Below, one piece after another: positions 34,867-43,249 of a stretch of 64,000 nucleotides of DNA; position 1 is the stretch's first letter, and every line of letters begins with the position of its first letter. The stretch is from Myxococcales bacterium. GTDB lineage: Bacteria > Myxococcota > Polyangia > Nannocystales > Nannocystaceae. The stretch is from contig JAEUJW010000020.1 in assembly GCA_016793465.1 (NCBI GenBank), positions 62,001 to 126,000 of the forward strand, in the 5' to 3' direction. The notes under the pieces were generated by a model, which saw nothing but the letters and a program-made list of their open reading frames with translations, had not been told where the DNA came from and searched no databases. The translations under genes were made by a program, and so were the position numbers.

Positions 34867-35865
34867 GTGGCTGTGGGGGGGGCGGTGGATCGGGCGCTGG
34901 GCGTCCGTGGCGAGGAGTTCGAGCTGGTGCCGGCGCACGAGCTCCGCGGCGAGGCGTGGCGGCTGTCGCTCGCGTCGCACGAGGTGGTCTCGCTGCTCGC
35001 GCGCCGCCTCGCCGACCCGGTCGAGCGCGTGAAGGTGCGGGCGCTGGCGCGGACGTACGGGCTCGGGTTCGCGTACGGCGGCGACACCGAGCTGCTGTGG
35101 GGCCTGGTGCGGGCGGTCGAGGCGGGCTCGCTGGTGGTGGTGCGCCGCGAGGCGCCGGCGACCCGCGTGACCGGGGGCGGCGGGGGCGGGGCGGGCGAGC
35201 CCGAGGAGCGCGGCGAGCCCGAGCCCGACGCGCGCACCCACTGGGTCGCGCTGCAGGTCGTCGACGACGACAGCGCCGAGCCGGTCGCGGGGCTCGAGCT
35301 CGCGGTGGTGCTGCCGGACGGCAGCGAGCAGAGGGTGACGACCGACGGCGGCGGGCGGGCCGAGCTGCGCTCGTCCGAGGACGGCAGCTGCGACGTGCGG
35401 GCCGATCCGGCGGGCGCGTACGTCGGCGCGTGCGTGACGTTCGTCGGCTTCGGTCGCGCCTTTAAAAAGGCGGCGTCGCCAGCGGGCAAGCAGGGGCTGG
35501 TGGCGCGCGGCAGGAAGATCCGCGGCGACGGCAAGCGCGTGCTGCTCGACGCCGTCGAGCACCGCGTGCGCGACGGCGAGACCTGGGAGTCGGTCGCGGA
35601 GCTGTACGGCGTCGGCGCCGACGCGCTCATGCGCTTCAACTTCGACACCGCGGATCCGGCCGAGATCCAGGTGGCGATGTCGCAGCACCTCGGGTGCTGG
35701 CGCCGCGATCCGGACAGCGGGCGCCTGCAGTTCAGCGACCTCGACGAGCCGGGGATCTTGCTGATCCCGCGGGCGTGGCAGCGCAGCGTGACCACCGGCT
35801 ACGAGCACATCCTGCGCGTGCGCGCGATCAAGGCGCCGGTCGGCCGTTATCTGTTCTCGGTGTGA
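34867..35865 (+). CDS. LysM-like protein, first of a three-gene operon
   Basis: A 332-aa protein from a GTG, without signal peptide. The first part is helical and resembles the entry helices of spike or adaptor proteins; a Gly/Glu linker follows, then a small beta domain (WVALQVVDDDSAEPVAGLEL, VVLPDGSEQRVTTDGGGRAE) like a carboxypeptidase-regulatory fold. The C-terminal part is LysM-like: HRVRDGETWESVAELYGVGA, DALMRFN and ILLIPRAW. LysM folds bind N-acetylglucosamine polymers, so the protein may guide its partner to cell walls. The next gene begins 3 bp after the stop. Confidence 0.7.
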   Translation: MAVGGAVDRALGVRGEEFELVPAHELRGEAWRLSLASHEVVSLLARRLADPVERVKVRALARTYGLGFAYGGDTELLWGLVRAVEAGSLVVVRREAPATRVTGGGGGGAGEPEERGEPEPDARTHWVALQVVDDDSAEPVAGLELAVVLPDGSEQRVTTDGGGRAELRSSEDGSCDVRADPAGAYVGACVTFVGFGRAFKKAASPAGKQGLVARGRKIRGDGKRVLLDAVEHRVRDGETWESVAELYGVGADALMRFNFDTADPAEIQVAMSQHLGCWRRDPDSGRLQFSDLDEPGILLIPRAWQRSVTTGYEHILRVRAIKAPVGRYLFSV

Positions 35866-35868
35866 ACC

Positions 35869-38800
35869 ATGCATGAGCAAGTGAAATATCCGCTCGACCC
35901 GACGCTCTTCTGGGAGTGCGTCGGCATGTTCGCCGGCTGGGACTACTCGTTCATCCCGTACTTCTTCCCCAGCGCCGACGCGCGCGCCGGCTACCCGGGG
36001 GCACTACTAAAATTGGGGCGCTCGCTGGGGGCGGGCGGGTTCCAGGAGACCACGCTCGACGCCGACGCGCTCGCGCCGACCAACTATAAGAGGCGCAAGT
36101 ACACCAACTGCTGCATGTTCGCGGAGGGCGTGCTGATCGGCGCGGCGCTGCGGACCCACGGCTCGGGGTTCGCGCGCGGGTGGACGCTCGAGCACCACAA
36201 GGGGGCGATGAACACCAGCCAGGTGTTCCCCGGGCCGCCGCGGGCCTACGTCGACGCGGGCATCGCCACGCCGATCGACATCAAGAAGTTCGTCGAGCCC
36301 GAGCGCAACGCGGTCTACGTGATCCAGACGGCGCACCACGTGTGGTTCATCGTCGACTGCGACGGCGAGCACTGCCTGCGCCTCGAGGCCAACGTCGGCG
36401 GCGGCTCGCGCAAGGAGTTCAACGAGGGCGGGTTCTACGGCGGGGCGGCGTTCGCGGGGGTCGGTCGGGTCGGCGCCGACAACACGCCGTGGATCGCCGA
36501 CCGCGGCGAGCTGACCGCCAAGGTGCGCGCGCGCGGCGGCAAGGACTACACCTGGGAGGCGCTGCGCCGCGGCATCCTCGCGGACCTCGCGGCCGAGGCG
36601 TCGTCGCGTTATGTGTCGATGGCGAAGGTCGGGTTCCGCACCGCGGTCGACCCGCGCCACGTGGCGTTCCCGTTCGAGCCGCCGGGCGTCGACGGGGTGA
36701 CCGCGGCCGCGGCCTACGCCCGCAACGAGGGCCTGCAGCACGGGTTCTTCCCGCTCGGCGGGCACCGCAGCATCCACACGGGCGTGCACTTCTCGCCGCG
36801 GCTCGGCGAGCGGCTGGTCGAGCGGCGGAGCGACGGCGAGGCGGCGCCGGGCGGCGGGGCGGACCTGCTGCCGGTGCGCTGCATGATGCCCGGCACGCTG
36901 GTGGCGGTGCGCCTGGCCAACGCGGCCGGCGCGGGGCCGACGGCGGTGGCCGACGAGCGGCGGCGCTCGGCCGAGGACCTGACGCGCGGGACCAACGGAT
37001 TCGCGCTGGTGCGCCACGACCTGCAGGCGCTCGACGCGGCGGGCGAGGCGATCGCCGGCGAGCGGTTCGCCATCCACACCCTGTACATGCACCTGAGCTC
37101 GCCGGGCTGGAGCGGCGACGCCGAGCCGTACGCGGCGGTGCCGTGGCTCAACACGCTGCTGCGGCCGGGCCAGGGCGCGGCGATCGGCGTCGACCCGGGC
37201 GACAGGAGCACGTTCGCGCGGCGGTTCTTCACCGCCGAGCCGGTCGAGGACGCCGTGATCAAGCGCGCCGGCAAGAAGGCCCGGCCGATCAAGACGCTCG
37301 GCGCGACCTTCGTGCACGAGGAGGCGACCGGCTTCGGGCGCGGCGCCGAGGGCGTCGCGGTCACGCGGGCGCCGGAGCGGCGGTTCGCGCAGGCGCGCAA
37401 GCTGCTGCGCTCGACCGACGAGCACCACAAGGTGCTGACGCTGCTCGACATGCGGATCCCCGTCGACCGCGGCGAGCTGCTCGGCTTCGCCGGCGACCTG
37501 CTGCACTGGGAGGTATTCGCGCCGAAGGGGGAGGGCGGATCTCCGCTGGCCGCGCTGCTCGAGTACGCCGCCGAGGTCCTCGGGTTCGCGCCGGGGTTTC
37601 CAGTTATCAAAGAGTCGGAGAGCGACAACCTGCTGCAGCCGGCCGAGCTGAGGGCGCTGCTGGCGACGCTGCCGGCCGGGCCGCGCGAGCGGCTGCAGCG
37701 CAACTGGCTCGGCGAGTCGGGGGACCGGCCCAACTTCAACGACGCCGAGCTGCCGCGCGAGTACCACGACCCGGCGGGGCTGCCGTTCACGGCCCGGCCG
37801 GCGAAGGACGCGCCCGCGGCGGCGTCGACGTGCGCCGGCAACAAGCACGACGGGTGCGCCGCGCAGAACCTGTGGTACTCGGGCACGGTCGAGGTGCTCG
37901 TGCATCCGTTCAAGGAGGCGGGCGCGACGGGGGCGCCGGCGCCGACGTGGGAGGGCGAGCTGAAGTTCGCCCTCGAGTTCGAGCCGCGGCCGCCCGGCGA
38001 CGGCGAGCGCGAGTACACGACGAAGGTGAAGGGCGGCATGGCGACGGTCGAGGTGGCGATCCCGGCGATGGCGCGCGGCGTCAAGATCACCGCGCGTACC
38101 CCGGGCCTGCACGTCGAGGCGGTCGCGGCCCCGGGCGAGGGCGCGGACCGGCACAAGGACATCGAGGCGCGGCGCGGACAATTGACGGCGCTGCTGCCGA
38201 TGCGCTGGCGCCACGTGGTGGTCGAGCACTGCAACGAGTGGACGACCGAGGGCCTGACCAAGACGCTCGAGAAGCGGCTCGAGGGCCCGGTGAAGCCGGC
38301 GGTCGAGGCGATCGCGTGGTGGGGCCACGACGAGGCGGTCGTCGGCGAGCCCGGGCGCACGCTGTTCGGCGGCGCGGCCGATCAGCTGCCGCCGGGCGCC
38401 AGGCTGGTCCACAACGCCAACCCGGTCAGCGTGGCGTGGGTGATCGAGCAGCTGATCCACGCGCGCCGGCTGACGGTGGTGCCGTGCGACCCGGACTCGA
38501 GCGCGGCCGCGGACCCGCCGCTGTTCGCCGGCTGGGTGCCGATCGAGGCGGTCGAGCGCGCGCACCTGGTCGGCGCGGCGGCGGTGCAGGCGGTGGCCGT
38601 CGCGCCGCGCGAGGACTACCTCGACGACCTGCAGTTCGCGGCGAGCATCGACGGGCGCGACTACCCGCTGGCGCCGCCGGGCTCGTACAGCGACGGCGTG
38701 CTGGCGGTGCGCCCGAACGTGCCGCTGTGGGGCGACGCGCGCCTGAAGCTGCTGCGCGGCGAGTCGACGGTCGCGCCGGCGCGGGCGATCGGCCCGGCAC

Positions 38801-39921
38801 ACTTGAAATTTGCGGTGCCGACGCTGGCGGGCGCGCCGATCGACCCCGGCGATCCGGACACGGTGGCGCTGCTGCAGCCGCCGCTGGCCCCGCGCAAGGG
38901 CCACGCGAAGTGGTGCTTCGAGGTGCCGTGGTCGAGCAACCGCCCCGAGGCGATCCGCGGGTGGGTCGTGCTACGCACGCGCCAGGGCGACGGCGAGTAC
39001 GCGCCCGTCGAGGGCTACGGCGTCCCGGTGACGGCGACCAGCGCCGGCAAGGGCAAGGGCGGGGCGCAGCGCGACGGGTTCGTCACCGCCGCGAGCGCGG
39101 GCGGCAAGCTGGTCGGCGCGTTCCCGTGGAAGCAGTACGAGGAGGCCGGCGCGACCGCGGTGGCGCGCACGCTGGTGCAGGCGCTGGCGGCGCTGCGCAA
39201 GCAGGTCGCGTTCAAGCTGGTGGCGATCGGCGCGACCGGCGAGCAGGCGACCCTCGAGTGCGAGCCCGAGAAGTTCGGCAAGCTGGACGGGCTGGCGCGG
39301 CGGCTGGCGCGGGTCGACGCGGTCGGCGAGGACGGCAAGCAGCTGACCCTAACCGTGCTCGCGGGCGAGTTCCTCGAGGTCGACTTCGACCCGACGCCGG
39401 CGCTCGAGCGGGCGATCGCCGAGGTCGGGACCGACGCGCCGACCGAGGTGTCGTTCGGCGTGCTGTTCGTGCTCGGCCAGGCCCCCGGCGCCCAGAGCCT
39501 GAAGATCGACGAGCAGCTCGACCTCGCCGGCAAGCTGGCGCAGCCGCACCGCTGCGGCTGGGCGGACGCGGCGAGCGTGGTGCTGCAGCGGCCGAGCATC
39601 GGCGAGATCACGGCGCGGCTGACGATCGGCGCCAAGAAGTCGCGGCTGACGCTGTCGGCGCCGCTGCAGGGCGGCGAGGCGGCCTACTGGAAGAAGGCCG
39701 GGCCCGGCTTCAAGATCGCCGGGCTGACGGGGGTGCCGGGGCGCGTGGGCGACGTGTCGTCGGGCACGGTCCACCTCAGCTTCGACGTGCCGGCCGCGGC
39801 GTTCGACAAGACCATCACGGTGACGGCCACGGTCAAGAGCAAGGCGCTGTGCCGCGGGCTGCAGGTCGCCCAGGGCAGCGTCGAGCTGCCGGCGCCGCTG
39901 GTGTACACGATCGAGAGGTGA
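35869..39921 (+). CDS. Giant 1350-aa protein with Cys/His hydrolase-like and degenerate M23-like parts
   Basis: No signal peptide. Residues about 75-175 show NCCMFAEGVLIGAAL (Cys81/82) and TAHHVWFIVDCDGEHC, a Cys-His arrangement like NlpC/P60 or CHAP amidases. Residues about 295-560 recall an M23 endopeptidase: IHTGVHFSPRL (the usual Asp ligand replaced by His), HTLYMHLSS and DLLHWEVFAP (the first His of HxH replaced by Leu). The remaining 750 residues are beta-rich, with Ig-like segments and a KHDGCAAQNLWYSG stretch. It may be a wall-targeting toxin or predation effector delivered by contact. The LysM gene precedes it and a basic-tail gene follows by 3 bp. Confidence 0.65.
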   Translation: MHEQVKYPLDPTLFWECVGMFAGWDYSFIPYFFPSADARAGYPGALLKLGRSLGAGGFQETTLDADALAPTNYKRRKYTNCCMFAEGVLIGAALRTHGSGFARGWTLEHHKGAMNTSQVFPGPPRAYVDAGIATPIDIKKFVEPERNAVYVIQTAHHVWFIVDCDGEHCLRLEANVGGGSRKEFNEGGFYGGAAFAGVGRVGADNTPWIADRGELTAKVRARGGKDYTWEALRRGILADLAAEASSRYVSMAKVGFRTAVDPRHVAFPFEPPGVDGVTAAAAYARNEGLQHGFFPLGGHRSIHTGVHFSPRLGERLVERRSDGEAAPGGGADLLPVRCMMPGTLVAVRLANAAGAGPTAVADERRRSAEDLTRGTNGFALVRHDLQALDAAGEAIAGERFAIHTLYMHLSSPGWSGDAEPYAAVPWLNTLLRPGQGAAIGVDPGDRSTFARRFFTAEPVEDAVIKRAGKKARPIKTLGATFVHEEATGFGRGAEGVAVTRAPERRFAQARKLLRSTDEHHKVLTLLDMRIPVDRGELLGFAGDLLHWEVFAPKGEGGSPLAALLEYAAEVLGFAPGFPVIKESESDNLLQPAELRALLATLPAGPRERLQRNWLGESGDRPNFNDAELPREYHDPAGLPFTARPAKDAPAAASTCAGNKHDGCAAQNLWYSGTVEVLVHPFKEAGATGAPAPTWEGELKFALEFEPRPPGDGEREYTTKVKGGMATVEVAIPAMARGVKITARTPGLHVEAVAAPGEGADRHKDIEARRGQLTALLPMRWRHVVVEHCNEWTTEGLTKTLEKRLEGPVKPAVEAIAWWGHDEAVVGEPGRTLFGGAADQLPPGARLVHNANPVSVAWVIEQLIHARRLTVVPCDPDSSAAADPPLFAGWVPIEAVERAHLVGAAAVQAVAVAPREDYLDDLQFAASIDGRDYPLAPPGSYSDGVLAVRPNVPLWGDARLKLLRGESTVAPARAIGPAHLKFAVPTLAGAPIDPGDPDTVALLQPPLAPRKGHAKWCFEVPWSSNRPEAIRGWVVLRTRQGDGEYAPVEGYGVPVTATSAGKGKGGAQRDGFVTAASAGGKLVGAFPWKQYEEAGATAVARTLVQALAALRKQVAFKLVAIGATGEQATLECEPEKFGKLDGLARRLARVDAVGEDGKQLTLTVLAGEFLEVDFDPTPALERAIAEVGTDAPTEVSFGVLFVLGQAPGAQSLKIDEQLDLAGKLAQPHRCGWADAASVVLQRPSIGEITARLTIGAKKSRLTLSAPLQGGEAAYWKKAGPGFKIAGLTGVPGRVGDVSSGTVHLSFDVPAAAFDKTITVTATVKSKALCRGLQVAQGSVELPAPLVYTIER

Positions 39922-39924
39922 TGC

Positions 39925-41238
39925 ATGGGGGCGTCGGAATTCATCCCGCTGAGCCGCGACGGCGTCATCCGCTTCCAGGTGGTGCCGGAGACCCGGCTGA
40001 GCGCGAGGATCTCGCAGGCGGAGCTGCGCCTGCCGGAGCTGCGCCTGCAGCTCTCGGGGACCACGGTGGCGCTGCCGGACCGCACGCCGGTGCAGGTGCT
40101 GGCGACCGCGGGCGACCCGGACGTGGCCTCGGCGGTGACGGTGCCGCTGGCGGTGCCCGGCTACAAGCCGGGGGTGACGACGCCGGTGGCGTGCTCGCTG
40201 GCGGCGACCATCGACCTGGTCGCGTGCGGGGCGCTCGGGCGGCGGGCGGTGATCGACCTGGCGCTGACGCCGAACTTCCCGCGGACCGCGAAGGTGCCGC
40301 TGCTCGAGCACGCCGTCGACCTCGAGTGCAGGGTCGCCGTCGAGGCCGCGGGGGCGGCGAGCATCGGCTCGCCGGTGACGCTGACGCCGATCGTCGCCGC
40401 CGCCCTGGCCGACGCGCAGCTGCGCCTGACGATCAAGGAGGTCGACAGCGGCGAGGGCGAGGCCGCCGGCGGCAAGGCCAGGGACGGGCAGCCGACCACG
40501 CAGATCCGCTGGGAGGGCGGGCTGACCGCGCCGGCCGAGCAGCGGCGGCGTACCTGGTACGTCGGCTGCGCCAGCGAGTCGCAGGAGCTCGAGTACCCGC
40601 ACGCCGACGAGGCGGCGGCCTACGACTTCACGTTCGAGCTCGAGGTGTCGTTCGACGGCGAGACGTTCTACCCGGTGGCCGGGGCGGCGCCGCAGCTCAC
40701 GGTGCCGCGCCCGCGCCTCGGCGTCTTCGAGGTCGCGCAGACCGAGCTCGACGCGCTCGAGGTGCGCGCGCAGGTCGAGGGCATCGACCCGGCGTTCGCG
40801 CTGGCGGTCAACCTCGAGCTGTGGAAGGTCGGGGTCAAGAAGGCCGTGGTCGGCCGCAGGTGCGCGCTGCAGGGCGGGGCGCTGGTCGAGGCGTTCACCG
40901 GCCTGAAGGCGCTCGGGCTGAGGCCGGGCGACACGGTGTTCGCGCTGCTGTCGCTGGCGCCCGAGGCCGCGGCGCGGCCGGTCGCCAGCGCGTCGCACTG
41001 GCTGGAGTTCGACGCCTCGCGCTCGCTGCCGGGGTCGCGCTACGCGGCGGCGGTGCTGAGCACGCGGCTGAAGATCGCCGGGGCGCCGAAGCCGGCGGCG
41101 GACAGGGTCGAGGCGCCGGCGAAGAAGCCGGCGGCGAGCAAGAAGGCCGGCGCGGCCAGGCCCGCGGGCGCGGCCAAGAAGGCGGCCGCCGCCAGGCCGG
41201 CGGCCGGGCCGAAGCCGGTCAAGCCGCGCGCGAAGTGA
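39925..41238 (+). CDS. Beta-rich protein with histone-like Lys/Ala/Pro tail
   Basis: A 437-aa protein. The first 370 residues are beta-rich with repeated Ig-like strands (LSARISQAELRLPELRLQLS, FDFTFELEV-like region, VRAQVEGIDPAFALAVNLEL). The last 60 residues are Lys/Ala/Pro-rich (PAKKPAASKKAGAARPAGAA), like histone H1 tails, which bind DNA or other polyanions. No signal peptide. It is the third gene of the LysM operon, 3 bp after the giant protein. It may be an immunity, adaptor or scaffold component. No family is recognised. Confidence 0.6.
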   Translation: MGASEFIPLSRDGVIRFQVVPETRLSARISQAELRLPELRLQLSGTTVALPDRTPVQVLATAGDPDVASAVTVPLAVPGYKPGVTTPVACSLAATIDLVACGALGRRAVIDLALTPNFPRTAKVPLLEHAVDLECRVAVEAAGAASIGSPVTLTPIVAAALADAQLRLTIKEVDSGEGEAAGGKARDGQPTTQIRWEGGLTAPAEQRRRTWYVGCASESQELEYPHADEAAAYDFTFELEVSFDGETFYPVAGAAPQLTVPRPRLGVFEVAQTELDALEVRAQVEGIDPAFALAVNLELWKVGVKKAVVGRRCALQGGALVEAFTGLKALGLRPGDTVFALLSLAPEAAARPVASASHWLEFDASRSLPGSRYAAAVLSTRLKIAGAPKPAADRVEAPAKKPAASKKAGAARPAGAAKKAAAARPAAGPKPVKPRAK

Positions 41239-41243
41239 GGGGC

Positions 41244-41263
41244 GGCTGTCCCGAGGGACAGCC
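41244..41263. terminator. Palindrome after the LysM operon (possible terminator)
   Basis: GGCTGTCCCGAGGGACAGCC: 9-bp arms around GA, 6 bp after the stop codon. It belongs to the dispersed CTGTCC...GGACAG family, and is the only clear intergenic copy. No T-tract follows, so termination is possible but not shown. Confidence 0.5.
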
Positions 41264-41301
41264 GGTCCGTCCGCCCCGGCGATAGCGAGCTCCCGGGCCT
41301 G

Positions 41302-41570
41302 GTGCGCCTCGCTCGCGCCGACCCGGTCGATGCGGTCGGCCAGCGCTACGCGATGCCGGAGAGCGGGCGCTACAAGCGGACCGCGGACTCGTGCCCGTTC
41401 CGCTTCTCGGCGGTGGGCCTCGACCGCGAGGCCGAGCCGTCAGCAAGATCACCGCGTGGCCCGACGGCCCCGAGGACCTGTACGTCGAGCGTGACCGAGA
41501 CCTGATCTGGACGACCGCCGAGCGCCCGAACAAGCGGGTCACCCTCGGCGTCCCCATGCAGGGCTACTGA
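41302..41570 (+). pseudogene. Frameshifted gene fragment
   Basis: One frame reads VRLARADPVDAVGQRYAMPE and CPFRFSAVGLDREAEPS to about 41435. A different frame then reads SKITAWPDGPEDLYVERDRD and ends NKRVTLGVPMQGY-stop at 41570. Together they look like one small protein interrupted by a frameshift. No start or signal is secure and no family is recognised. Confidence 0.5.
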
Positions 41571-41653
41571 CGGCGCTCGCCCCCACCACGCGGCGCACAT
41601 CGAGCGCGTCGGCCGGGTTGCGCCGGCGCGTGCGCGCGGCCTACGATCGACGG

Positions 41654-42967
41654 ATGTCGCCGCTCCGCATCGTCGCCGCGTGTCTGCTGCTCTCGTCCGC
41701 CTGCGGCGACACGGGCGCGGCCGGCGAGACGGAGAGCGGATCGTCGAGCGCGACGTCGGCGACGGGCGAGGCGGCGACGGGCGAGGCGCCGACGACCGGC
41801 GCGCCGGTCGACCCGGACGCGGTCACCTACTACGAGCACGTGCGGCCGATCCTCGCCGCCCACTGTGTGGCCTGCCACACGGCGGGCGGCATCGGCCCGC
41901 TGGCGCTCGACAGCTACGCGGCGGCGGCGCCGTTCGCCGGCCTGATCGCCGCGGTCACCGGGTCGCGGCAGATGCCGCCGTACCCCGCCGACGCCAGCGG
42001 CGCGTGCGGCGAGTTCCGCGACGCGCGCTGGCTCGCCGACGACGAGCTGACGACGCTGGCCGACTGGGCCGCGCAGGGCGCCCTCGCCGGCGACGCGAGC
42101 ATCGCCCCGCCCGAGGTCCCGCCGCTGCCGCGCCTGACCGGCGACGTGCGCACCGCGGCCATGCCGACGGCCTACGTGCCGAGCGCGAGCATGCCCGACG
42201 ACTACCGCTGCTTCGTGGTCGACAGCCCGGCGGTCGGCGACAGCTTCATCACCGGCTTCGACGTGCGCCCGGGCGACGCGCGCATCGTCCACCACGTGGT
42301 GGTGTTCACGCCGAACACGCCGGAGGCCGCGAGCGCGGCGGAGGCGCTCGACGCGGCCGAGGCCGGGCCCGGCTACACCTGCTTCGGCGCCTCGGGGGTC
42401 GACGCCGAGGTGGCGGCGGCGTGGGCCCCGGGCGGCGGCGCGACGCGCTTCCCCGCGGGCACCGGCGTGGCGCTGCGGCCCGGCAAGCTGATCCTCCAGC
42501 TCCACTACAACACCGCGGCGGCCGTGGGCGTGCCCGACCAGACCGCGGTCGACCTCGAGATCGTGACCGACGGGGTCGAGCAGCTGCGGTTCGTCGGCCT
42601 GGTCGACCAGGACCTGTCGCTGCCGCCGGGCCTGCCCGAGGCCGAGGCCGGCTTCACCACGCCGACGACCGACGACGTGGCCACGGTGAGCATCCACGGG
42701 GTGTTCCCGCACATGCACACGATCGGCCGCACGCTCCGCATGGTGGCGCACGAGCCGGGCGGCGACCGCTGCATGCTCGACGTCCCGCGCTGGGACTTCC
42801 ACTGGCAGCTGTTCTACTTCTACGAGCAGCCGCTCGAGTTCGACCCCAGCTACCCGGCGACGCTGCGCTGCACCTACGACACGACCGGCCGCGAGCAGAC
42901 GACGGTGTTCGGCGAGGGCACGATGGACGAGATGTGCGTGCTCGGCCTGTGGGTCACCGGCGTCTGA
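41654..42967 (+). CDS. Lipoprotein: cytochrome c motif fused to copper type II monooxygenase
   Basis: A 437-aa protein with lipobox (LLLSSAC) and a Thr/Gly/Glu linker (ATGEAATGEAPTTG). A heme-binding CVACH follows in ILAAHCVACHTAGGIGPLAL, like short cytochrome c or PSCyt1 domains. The larger part resembles copper type II ascorbate-dependent monooxygenases (DBH/PHM group): RIVHHVVVF for the first copper site, LQLHYN, and FPHMHTIGR for the second. These enzymes hydroxylate C-H bonds using ascorbate; in bacteria the electron donor may be the attached heme. It is probably periplasmic or on the surface. Confidence 0.85.
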   Translation: MSPLRIVAACLLLSSACGDTGAAGETESGSSSATSATGEAATGEAPTTGAPVDPDAVTYYEHVRPILAAHCVACHTAGGIGPLALDSYAAAAPFAGLIAAVTGSRQMPPYPADASGACGEFRDARWLADDELTTLADWAAQGALAGDASIAPPEVPPLPRLTGDVRTAAMPTAYVPSASMPDDYRCFVVDSPAVGDSFITGFDVRPGDARIVHHVVVFTPNTPEAASAAEALDAAEAGPGYTCFGASGVDAEVAAAWAPGGGATRFPAGTGVALRPGKLILQLHYNTAAAVGVPDQTAVDLEIVTDGVEQLRFVGLVDQDLSLPPGLPEAEAGFTTPTTDDVATVSIHGVFPHMHTIGRTLRMVAHEPGGDRCMLDVPRWDFHWQLFYFYEQPLEFDPSYPATLRCTYDTTGREQTTVFGEGTMDEMCVLGLWVTGV

Positions 42968-43001
42968 CGCGGGCGACGGAGGCGGCGCTCACCAGCCGAC
43001 C

Positions 43002-43094
43002 GTGGTCTGGATGAAGGCGGAGAGCGGGCACCTCAGCGACGGCGAGATCGAGACGTGGATGGTGAAGGTCACCCGCCTGCGTCTCGAGCGAGAC
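43002..43094 (+). pseudogene. Possible dodecin remnant
   Basis: A short segment reads VVWMKAESGHLSDGEIETWM then VKVTRLRLERD. It matches the last two strands of dodecin flavin-storage proteins (W-x-V-V-E-x-x-G-x-I-x-x-G ... V-x-L-x-V-x-F). The first half of the usual 70-aa protein is missing and the frame runs on into AT-rich promoter DNA. The match is by eye and short. Confidence 0.3.
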
Positions 43095-43249
43095 GGGGGG
43101 TTGCGCTCAAGTATCCAAGCAACGATACGCCCGGTCGAGGAGGCGGGGAAGTTATCGCGGCTGCATGCGATGCAGATTGTATTTTATGTTATCTCCAATA
43201 CGCGGATTTCATACGATGGACGGCGACCGTCCCGTGCTACGGGTGCGGG

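Noticed and set aside
41244..41263. Considered a confirmed intrinsic terminator.
   Set aside because: There is a stable stem but no T-tract, and the same palindrome occurs inside genes, so it is listed only as a possible terminator.
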